Source of the DNA: Pseudomonadota bacterium
GTDB lineage: Bacteria; Pseudomonadota; Gammaproteobacteria; Burkholderiales; JABEVD01
NCBI GenBank assembly: GCA_021811205.1
Contig: JAJZPK010000164.1
Coordinates: 1 to 5,130, forward strand
DNA: 5,130 bases
Direction: 5' to 3'
Part shown: one piece after another, positions 1 to 5,130 of the stretch
How the letters are laid out: each line of letters begins with the position of its first letter
Position numbering within the stretch: position 1 is the first letter of the stretch
Position numbers and translations under genes: made by a program
Notes under the pieces: generated by a model
Told to the model about the DNA's origin: nothing
Database searches by the model: none
The model's input: only the letters and a program-made list of their open reading frames with translations

Positions 1-1
1 C

Positions 2-1261
2 GGTCAGGCCATCAAGACGCTGTTCAGCGACCTCGAAGCGAAGATCGTCCGCGACCAGATCCTTTCCGGCGAACCCAGGATAGACGGGCGCGACACGAGA
101 ACGGTGAGGCCGATCACCATCAGGACCTCGGTTCTTCCCAGGACGCACGGATCCGCGCTCTTCACCCGGGGAGAGACCCAGGCACTGGTCGTTTCCACGC
201 TCGGCACGGAGCGCGATTCTCAGGTCATCGAAGCGCTTCAGGGAGAGGTCACTGAGCGGTTCATGCTGCACTACAACATGCCTCCCTATGCGACCGGAGA
301 AACCGGGCGCGTGGGTTCGCCGAAGCGGCGCGAAATCGGACACGGCAGGCTCGCCAAGCGCGCGCTCGCCGCAGTCCTGCCCAAGCAGGACGAATTCGGC
401 TATTCGATCAGGATCGTCTCCGAAATCACCGAATCGAACGGTTCGAGCTCCATGGCTTCCGTCTGCGGCGGGTGCCTCTCGCTGATGGACGCTGGCGTGC
501 CGATCAAGGCGCATGTCGCTGGCATCGCCATGGGACTCATCAAGGAAGGCAACCGCTTCGCGGTGCTGACAGACATTCTTGGCGACGAGGATCATCTCGG
601 CGACATGGACTTCAAGGTGGCCGGAACGGATAACGGCATCACCGCGTTGCAGATGGACATCAAGATCACCGGCATCACCCGCGAGATCATGAAGGCCGCG
701 CTTTCTCAGGCAAAGGAAGGCCGCGTCCATATTCTCGGGCTGATGAAGGCTGCGCTGCCCGCAACGCGCGAGCAGATGTCCGACCATGCGCCGCGCATGA
801 TCAAGATCAAGATCAACCCGGAGAAGATCAGGGACGTGATCGGCAAGGGCGGCTCGGTCATCCGCGCGCTCACCGAGGAAACGGGTACCCAGATCGACAT
901 CAGCGAAGACGGCACGGTGACCATCGCCTGCGTCTCCGCCCAGGGTGGCGAGCTCGCCAAGAAGCGCATCGAGGACATCACGGCCGATGTCGAAGTGGGC
1001 AAGGTCTACGACGGTGTCGTGCAGAAGCTGCTCGATTTCGGCGCAATCGTCGCCGTTCTCCCGGGCAAGGACGGTCTTCTGCACATTTCGCAGATCGCGC
1101 ACGAGCGCGTGAACGCGGTATCCGACCATCTCAAGGAAGGCCAGCAGGTCAAGGTCAAGGTGCTGGAAGCCGACGAAAAGGGAAGGCTGCGCCTTTCCAT
1201 GAAGGCCATACTGCCTGAACCGCCCAAGGAAGCGCCGAAGACGGAACCCGTCGCAGAATGA
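2..1261 (+). CDS. pnp: Polynucleotide phosphorylase (PNPase), 3' part, N-terminus off the left edge
   Basis: PNPase degrades RNA 3'-to-5' with phosphate, releasing nucleoside diphosphates. In proteobacteria it works as a trimer, often in the RNase E degradosome. The reading frame is open from base 2, giving 419 residues that end at TGA 1259-1261; E. coli Pnp has about 711, so roughly the first 290 are missing. An apparent GTG start at 104 is internal, because homologous sequence ([14 protein letters not shown]) continues upstream of it. Fragment residues ~1-255 hold the linker helices and the second RNase PH core, with [29 protein letters not shown] and [18 protein letters not shown]. Metal-binding aspartates lie in [10 protein letters not shown] (D195 and D201, matching E. 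coli D486 and D492). A KH domain (~266-326) carries the GKGG loop at 281-284, and an S1 RNA-binding domain (~331-402) includes [15 protein letters not shown] short Pro/Glu/Lys-rich tail ends the protein. A strong terminator starts on the stop codon. Identification is very secure. Confidence 0.98.
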   Translation, partial: GQAIKTLFSDLEAKIVRDQILSGEPRIDGRDTRTVRPITIRTSVLPRTHGSALFTRGETQALVVSTLGTERDSQVIEALQGEVTERFMLHYNMPPYATGETGRVGSPKRREIGHGRLAKRALAAVLPKQDEFGYSIRIVSEITESNGSSSMASVCGGCLSLMDAGVPIKAHVAGIAMGLIKEGNRFAVLTDILGDEDHLGDMDFKVAGTDNGITALQMDIKITGITREIMKAALSQAKEGRVHILGLMKAALPATREQMSDHAPRMIKIKINPEKIRDVIGKGGSVIRALTEETGTQIDISEDGTVTIACVSAQGGELAKKRIEDITADVEVGKVYDGVVQKLLDFGAIVAVLPGKDGLLHISQIAHERVNAVSDHLKEGQQVKVKVLEADEKGRLRLSMKAILPEPPKEAPKTEPVAE

Positions 1262-1288
1262 AAAAACCCGGGGAAACCCGGGTTTTTT
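1261..1288 (+). terminator. Strong intrinsic terminator directly after pnp
   Basis: AAAAAACCCGGG (1261-1272), a GAAA loop (1273-1276) and CCCGGGTTTTTT (1277-1288) form a perfect 12-bp inverted repeat. The stem has a six-pair GC core, a GNRA-type tetraloop and a T6 run. The first A is also the last base of the pnp TGA. Because the arms are flanked by A6 and T6, the element could terminate in either direction, although no minus-strand gene approaches it. The next start codon (1292) comes only three bases after the T-run, so the hairpin also covers the region where a ribosome binding site would be expected. Confidence 0.92.
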
Positions 1289-1291
1289 GTC

Positions 1292-3133
1292 ATGATCCAG
1301 TTCAAGAAACTCTCGCTTTACAGGGGAAGCCGCGCCCTGATCAAGGATGCCGACCTCGTCCTCCATGACGGCTGGAAGGTCGGCCTGACCGGACTCAACG
1401 GCTGCGGAAAGTCCAGCCTCTTTTCACTGATCAGGGGCGAACTGCATCCCGAATCGGGGGAGGTGGACATCCCGAAATCCGCAGTCATCGCCCATGTCGA
1501 GCAGGAGGTGGAAGCGTCCATGCGGCCTGCGGTCGAATACGTGATCGACGGCGACGCGGAATTGCGGACTCTGGAAGCGGAAATGGCCAGAAATCCGGAA
1601 GGGGATGAACTCGCAGGTCTCCTTGCTAGGCTCGAGGAAATCGACGGCTACGGCGCCAAGGCGAGGGCATCCAGGCTGATGTACGGCCTGGGGTTTTCGA
1701 ACGATGCGGTTGAAAAGCCGGTCTCGGAATTCTCCGGCGGATGGCGGATGAGGCTCAATCTCGCCAGGGCGCTGATGTGCCGATCAAGCATCCTGCTGCT
1801 CGACGAACCCACCAATCACCTCGATCTCGAGGCAGTCCTCTGGCTAGGGCAATGGCTCAGGAAATACGAAGGAACGCTGCTCCTGATTTCCCATGACAGG
1901 GATTTCCTGAACGAGACAGTCGATTCGATCCTGCATATCGAGCATTCTACAATCAGGCGCTATGCAGGAAACTACGACGATTTCGAACGGCAGAGAGCGG
2001 CGAACCTCGCCCAGCAGCAGTCGGCCTTCGAGCGTCAGCAGCGCGAAGTGGCCCACCTGAAATCCTACATCGACCGGTTCAAGGCCAAGGCGACCAAGGC
2101 GAGACAGGCGCAGAGCAGAATCAAGGCGCTGGAAAGAATGGAATTGATTTCCGCAGCCCATGTCGATTCACCATTCAGCTTTTCGTTCGAAAAACCGGGT
2201 CAAGCATCAAATCCGCTCCTGAAGCTCGAGAAAGCTTCCGCAGGCTACCCTGGAAAAACCATCCTCAACGATGTCTCGCTTTCGATCGAGACGGGGAGCA
2301 GGCTTGCGCTCCTGGGCAGAAACGGCGCCGGAAAATCCACCCTGATCAAGCTGATCGCGGGCGAAATCGCGCCTTATTCGGGCGGCAGGATAGAAGGGCG
2401 CGGACTGAAGATAGGCTATTTCGCCCAGCACCAGCTCGAGAGTCTGAATACGGAAGAGAGTCCGATGAGGCATGTCCAGAAGATGGACGAGAAGGCCACG
2501 GAACAGCAGATACGCGATTATCTCGGAGGATTCGGATTCAATGGGGACGCGGTATTTTCGAATATAAAGCATTTCTCGGGAGGAGAGAAGGCGAGGCTGG
2601 TCCTTGCGCTCATCATTCGGGAGAAGCCCAACCTCCTGCTGCTCGACGAACCGACCAACCATCTCGATCTGGAAATGCGGCATGCGTTGACGCTCGCGCT
2701 GCAGGACTATGAGGGGGCGATCGTGGTGGTTTCCCACGACAGGCATCTCTTGAGGACGGTGGCCGACGACCTGCTGCTCGTCGAAGATGGAAAGGCCATC
2801 CAATATGATGCAGACGTCGAGGAATACGGCAAGCGCATCCTGGAGGCGCCCATGGAAGCGAAGCCTCAAAAAGAGAACAGGAAGCGGGCTGAAGCCGAGT
2901 CCAGAGCGAGAAAAAGACCGCTCCAGCTGGAAATAGCGAAGCTCGAGAAGGAGATGGAAAGGCTGGGCCTGGAAAAAAATGAAGTCGAGGACAGGCTCGC
3001 CGATCCGAAATTCCACGAAGACAGAGAGGCCGTGAAATCGGCCGTGTTCAGACAGTCGAAATTGGAATCGGAAATTTCAAAAATGGAGAACGAATGGCTG
3101 GAGCTCCATTCGGAACTCGAAGCGATGGAGTGA
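1292..3133 (+). CDS. yheS: ABC-F family ATPase, YheS type
   Basis: This soluble, duplicated ABC ATPase has 613 residues, against about 637 for E. coli YheS. ABC-F proteins bind the ribosomal E site and act on the peptidyl-tRNA or nascent chain during stalled translation; they are not transporters, and no membrane segment is visible here. ABC domain 1 has Walker A GLNGCGKSS (34-42), signature SGGWRMRL (148-155), Walker B with catalytic E172 in LLLDEPTNHLD, and switch H201. The charged inter-domain linker (~231-300), rich in Q, R and K, corresponds to the P-site tRNA interaction motif. ABC domain 2 has Walker A GRNGAGKST (342-350), signature SGGEKARL (429-436), catalytic E453 in LLLLDEPTNHLD, and H482. 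A basic, then heptad-like helical tail (~520-613) looks like a C-terminal coiled coil. The start is ATG 1292: MIQFKKLSLYRGSRAL aligns with the E. coli N-terminus and the next Met is at residue 77. No good Shine-Dalgarno sequence precedes it. Uup or EttA are less likely, given the overall YheS-like pattern. Confidence 0.93.
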   Translation: MIQFKKLSLYRGSRALIKDADLVLHDGWKVGLTGLNGCGKSSLFSLIRGELHPESGEVDIPKSAVIAHVEQEVEASMRPAVEYVIDGDAELRTLEAEMARNPEGDELAGLLARLEEIDGYGAKARASRLMYGLGFSNDAVEKPVSEFSGGWRMRLNLARALMCRSSILLLDEPTNHLDLEAVLWLGQWLRKYEGTLLLISHDRDFLNETVDSILHIEHSTIRRYAGNYDDFERQRAANLAQQQSAFERQQREVAHLKSYIDRFKAKATKARQAQSRIKALERMELISAAHVDSPFSFSFEKPGQASNPLLKLEKASAGYPGKTILNDVSLSIETGSRLALLGRNGAGKSTLIKLIAGEIAPYSGGRIEGRGLKIGYFAQHQLESLNTEESPMRHVQKMDEKATEQQIRDYLGGFGFNGDAVFSNIKHFSGGEKARLVLALIIREKPNLLLLDEPTNHLDLEMRHALTLALQDYEGAIVVVSHDRHLLRTVADDLLLVEDGKAIQYDADVEEYGKRILEAPMEAKPQKENRKRAEAESRARKRPLQLEIAKLEKEMERLGLEKNEVEDRLADPKFHEDREAVKSAVFRQSKLESEISKMENEWLELHSELEAME

Positions 3134-3220
3134 GCAAGAATCGTATTCGAACAGGTGGCGGATCGCCAGGACGGTGACGGTTTCCTTTTGCCCGTTGGCG
3201 ACGCTCGACCGATCATCTGT
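3134..3220 (-). pseudogene. Possible C-terminal remnant of a RelE/ParE-type toxin gene
   Basis: Read on the minus strand from 3220, the frame gives TDDRSSVANGQ, then KETVTVLAIRHLFEYDSC. From memory, many ParE/RelE-superfamily (plasmid stabilisation) toxins end in a strand and tail of the form VTVLAxRHxxExxY, which this resembles closely. A TGA (3223-3221) lies immediately upstream in the same frame. No start codon or complete toxin can be built, and no antitoxin-like gene is seen beside it. The frame has no stop where such toxins normally end; it runs on across the yheS stop codon and into the yheS 3' end. The match rests on about 18 residues, so it could be chance. The reading is a decayed fragment, offered at low confidence. 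Confidence 0.28.
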
Positions 3221-3290
3221 TCAAAGGCAGATTCTGGCGTGTAGCAGTCGAATTATTGCGTTGCCCTGGGGGGGCGAGATCGACAACTGT
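3134..3290. other. Convergent intergenic spacer, no complete gene
   Basis: These 157 bases separate the ends of the converging yheS and EAL genes. There is no convincing terminator for either. TGGCG-GAT-CGCCA (3156-3168) is a short 5-bp stem without an adjacent T-run. GCCC-TGGGG-GGGC (3263-3275) is another weak stem containing a run of seven G. The heptamer CTGTTCA occurs at 3217-3223 and 3287-3293. The only coding-like signal is on the minus strand at 3134-3220 (see the separate remnant entry). Confidence 0.6.
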
Positions 3291-4055
3291 TCAGACGTAA
3301 GCTTCTGTAGGCACATCCTGAATCGATTCAAATGAAGGCCTTGCGAAATGGTATCCCTGGAACAGGCGGATGCCTGCATCCTTCAGCCAGTGATATTCGT
3401 CTCGTGTTTCCACGCCTTCTGCGAGGATTCCAATCGACAGGTCCTCACAGACCTGGATAATCCCCTTGACGATTGCCTGACGGGGACGGCTTGTATCGAT
3501 TCCGTTCACGAGCTTGATGTCGAGCTTGATGTAATCTGGCTGGAATTCGCTCAGCAGATTGAGTCCCGCGTATCCAGCACCGAAATCGTCGATCGCCGTC
3601 TTGAAACCCAGTTTCTGGTATGTCTTGATGATGGAAAGGAGATGGGCATGGTCACTGATTTCCTCTCCTTCGGTCACCTCGAAAATGATTCTTTCCACGG
3701 GAAAGCCGTATTCGGCTGCGGCAGCAAGCGTGGTGCGTATGCACAGTTCGGGCTTGTAGACCGCATTCGGATAAAAATTGATGTTCACATTGGATGAAAC
3801 ACCCAGTTCCGATGCCATCTTGACGATCTTCACCCGGCAAGCCTGGTCGAAGCGATATCTCGTCTCGTCGGTCAGGCGGTCGAGAATGCTATGGGCGGGC
3901 TCCCCGGACGGACCTCTGACCAGGGCTTCGTGGGAAAAAATGCCGCGCGTTTCGATGTCCACGATGGGCTGGAAGGCGAAAGAGAAATCGATGTCCAGTC
4001 CGGCGCCTTCCGCGCAATTTCCGCATGAAAGCTCGATGTATTGATCCTTGTTCAT
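3291..4055 (-). CDS. Stand-alone EAL-domain cyclic-di-GMP phosphodiesterase
   Basis: EAL phosphodiesterases hydrolyse cyclic di-GMP to pGpG, lowering a second messenger that usually favours biofilm over motility. The 254-residue protein is almost all EAL domain (~19-245), with no GGDEF, PAS, BLUF or membrane segment visible. All eight conserved catalytic or metal residues, located by their spacing in RocR, are present: E43 in HEALVRG, N93 in NINFYP, E126 in FEVTEG, D156 and D157 in AIDDFGAGYAGLNLL, K177 in YIKLD, E213 in AEGVET and Q233 in FQGYHFARP. Activity is therefore likely. The short N-terminus has a CGNC motif (C11, C14), possibly redox- or metal-related (inference). The start chosen is ATG 4055-4053, with AGAG eight bases upstream and a start close to the domain. 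ATG 4073 and TTG 4091 are in-frame alternatives that add 6 or 12 residues but have poorer upstream sites. The gene converges on yheS and diverges from purT, which says little about its target process. Confidence 0.92.
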   Translation of the reverse strand: MNKDQYIELSCGNCAEGAGLDIDFSFAFQPIVDIETRGIFSHEALVRGPSGEPAHSILDRLTDETRYRFDQACRVKIVKMASELGVSSNVNINFYPNAVYKPELCIRTTLAAAAEYGFPVERIIFEVTEGEEISDHAHLLSIIKTYQKLGFKTAIDDFGAGYAGLNLLSEFQPDYIKLDIKLVNGIDTSRPRQAIVKGIIQVCEDLSIGILAEGVETRDEYHWLKDAGIRLFQGYHFARPSFESIQDVPTEAYV

Positions 4056-4234
4056 GCCTGGAACTCTAATCATTTCGCCAATGGAATGCAATAAAAAACT
4101 CGGGGATGCTTGTCCAGGGTGCAGAATAAACCGGTTTTGTACTCCATGTCTGCATGGCAGTGCTTGCTCGATATGCTCGCCTTTGTCATCCGGCCGTAAT
4201 AAAATTCCGACATTCCAGAGACAGGACGAACATC
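4056..4234. promoter_or_regulatory. Divergent intergenic region of the EAL gene and purT
   Basis: Promoters for both the minus-strand EAL gene and the plus-strand purT should lie here. For purT, TAAAAT (4200-4205) or the overlapping TAATAA (4197-4202) could be a -10 box, but no good -35 box sits at the right distance. For the EAL gene, minus-strand CAGACA and TATTCT, 18 bases apart, match four of six positions each of the sigma-70 consensus; the palindrome at 4128-4137 falls within that gap. These are weak matches only. No PurR-like operator resembling the E. coli pur box was seen. The purT ribosome site AGGA (4223-4226) is clear. Confidence 0.45.
4128..4157. repeat. Two small palindromes in the divergent promoter region
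   Basis: AAACCGGTTT (4128-4137) is a perfect 10-bp palindrome. Seven bases further, CCATG-TCTG-CATGG (4144-4157) is a perfect 5-bp inverted repeat, overlapped by CTGC-ATG-GCAG (4150-4160). The position between the two divergent starts would suit an operator for a dimeric regulator, but no known binding consensus is recognised and such short palindromes can arise by chance. Confidence 0.4.
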
Positions 4235-5130
4235 ATGAGAATAGGCACTCCGCTTTCGGACAACGCAACCCGCGTCATGCTGCTCGGCAGCGGCGAGCTG
4301 GGCAAGGAAGTCATCATCGCGCTGCAGCGTCTAGGGGTGGAGGTGATCGCGGTCGACCGCTATCCCGATGCGCCTGGGCACCAGGTCGCGCACCGCGCCC
4401 ACGTCATCGACATGACCGATCCGGAAGCTCTGAAGGCGCTGGTCCTGAAGGAGAAGCCGCATGTCATCGTCCCCGAGATCGAGGCGATCGCGACATCCAT
4501 GCTTGTCGAGATCGAGGATCAGAACATCGCACGGGTCGTCCCGACCGCGAGGGCAGTAAACCTCACCATGAACAGAGAAGGAATCAGGCGGCTTGCAGCA
4601 GAGAAGCTGGGATTACCGACTTCCCCCTATGCTTTCGCATCCAGCCTCGAAGAATTGAAGGCCGAGATCGGAATAATCGGATTGCCAGCGCTGGTGAAGC
4701 CAGTGATGTCTTCCTCGGGAAAGGGGCAGTCCTTCGTGAAAAATGCGGATGAAATCGATGCAGCCTGGGAATATGCTGCTAAGGGGGGAAGGGTCGACCA
4801 GGGCAAAGTGATCGTCGAAGGCTATATCGATTTCGATTACGAGATCACCCTGCTTACCGTCAGGGCGAAGAATGCTTCGGGACACATCGAAACGCATTTC
4901 TGCGAGCCGATCGGGCATGTCCAGGTGAAGGGAGATTACGTCGAAAGCTGGCAACCGATGAAAATGAGTCAGTCATCCCTCGAAAAATCGAGAAGCATCG
5001 CCAAAGCAGTCACGGACGAACTCGGCGGGACAGGCATTTTCGGCGTCGAGCTTTTCGTCAAGGGCGACATGGTCTGGTTCTCCGAGGTCAGTCCGAGGCC
5101 GCACGACACCGGACTCGTCACGCTCTGCAC
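4235..5130 (+). CDS. purT: Formate-dependent phosphoribosylglycinamide formyltransferase 2 (GAR transformylase 2), 5' part
   Basis: PurT makes formyl-GAR from GAR, formate and ATP, the third step of purine synthesis, as a folate-independent alternative to PurN. It belongs to the ATP-grasp superfamily. The frame starts at ATG 4235 with AGGA at 4223-4226, eight bases upstream, and is open to the window end: 298 residues of about 392 in E. coli. The missing part should include the GAR/ATP contacts near E. coli K355 and R362. GAR-binding E21-L22 lie in GSGELGKE and E81 in VPEIEAIA. The ATP site shows R114 in [10 protein letters not shown]155 in [13 protein letters not shown] (SGKGQ 161-165), E195 and E203. 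Magnesium ligands are E272 in FGVELF and E284 in [12 protein letters not shown]. About five extra residues relative to E. coli sit in the loop at ~210-221 ([11 protein letters not shown]). No internal stop or frameshift is visible. The divergent EAL gene is functionally unrelated. Confidence 0.97.
   Translation, partial: MRIGTPLSDNATRVMLLGSGELGKEVIIALQRLGVEVIAVDRYPDAPGHQVAHRAHVIDMTDPEALKALVLKEKPHVIVPEIEAIATSMLVEIEDQNIARVVPTARAVNLTMNREGIRRLAAEKLGLPTSPYAFASSLEELKAEIGIIGLPALVKPVMSSSGKGQSFVKNADEIDAAWEYAAKGGRVDQGKVIVEGYIDFDYEITLLTVRAKNASGHIETHFCEPIGHVQVKGDYVESWQPMKMSQSSLEKSRSIAKAVTDELGGTGIFGVELFVKGDMVWFSEVSPRPHDTGLVTLC

Noticed and set aside
288..1002. Open frames inside pnp on both strands (+ 288-485, - 706-1002).
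   Set aside because: They overlap a frame with unbroken homology to PNPase and their translations resemble no family. They are frame shadows.
2207..3216. Long minus-strand open frames antisense to yheS (2207-3016 and 2866-3216).
   Set aside because: The plus strand encodes a complete ABC-F protein with all motifs. The antisense products are low-complexity or unrecognisable.
3263..3275. GCCC/GGGC stem with a G7 run as a terminator of the EAL gene.
   Set aside because: The stem is only four pairs with no following T-run on the minus strand.
3348..4044. Plus-strand frames at 3348-3797 and 3778-4044.
   Set aside because: They are antisense to the EAL gene, whose catalytic residues are all conserved on the other strand.
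4085..4107. Minus-strand CCCCGAG followed by T6 as a terminator.
   Set aside because: No complementary arm lies upstream on that strand, so no hairpin forms. It is probably just AT-rich leader sequence.
4048..4752. Plus-strand open frame 4048-4752 (234 codons).
   Set aside because: It is out of frame with purT and overlaps most of it. Its translation is Arg/Gly/His-rich, typical of a shifted GC-rich frame, while the purT frame matches PurT residue by residue.
4613..4954. Minus-strand frame 4613-4954.
   Set aside because: It is antisense to well-conserved purT sequence and shows no recognisable motif.

Overview
The window carries four genes of a Gram-negative, proteobacterial type, at moderately high GC (my estimate, not counted). 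Pnp, the YheS-type ABC-F protein and PurT all resemble their E. coli counterparts motif by motif. A beta- or gamma-proteobacterium, or a close relative, is the best guess. Frequent AGG arginine codons show it is not E. coli itself. I cannot name a genus.

Layout: (1) 2-1261 (+), the C-terminal ~60% of pnp, polynucleotide phosphorylase, cut by the left edge. (2) 1261-1288, a perfect 12-bp inverted repeat with a GAAA loop and T6, a textbook intrinsic terminator that begins on the last base of the pnp stop codon. (3) 1292-3133 (+), a complete YheS-type ABC-F ATPase whose ATG lies three bases after the terminator T-run. (4) 3134-3290, a spacer with no complete gene. On the minus strand it may hold the decayed C-terminal end of a RelE/ParE-type toxin. 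(5) 3291-4055 (-), a stand-alone EAL-domain cyclic-di-GMP phosphodiesterase with all eight expected catalytic residues. (6) 4056-4234, a divergent promoter region with small palindromes. (7) 4235-5130 (+), the first 298 codons of purT, formate-dependent GAR transformylase, cut by the right edge.

The genes do not form one pathway. Pnp acts in RNA decay and the ABC-F protein acts on the ribosome, so these two share an RNA/translation theme and are tightly packed. The EAL protein acts in second-messenger turnover and PurT in purine synthesis; these two are transcribed divergently from a shared spacer. The region looks like ordinary core chromosome. I see no phage, transposon, CRISPR array, rRNA or tRNA. 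The points most worth a second look are the pnp/yheS junction, where a terminator occupies the place of the ribosome binding site, and the possible toxin remnant after yheS.
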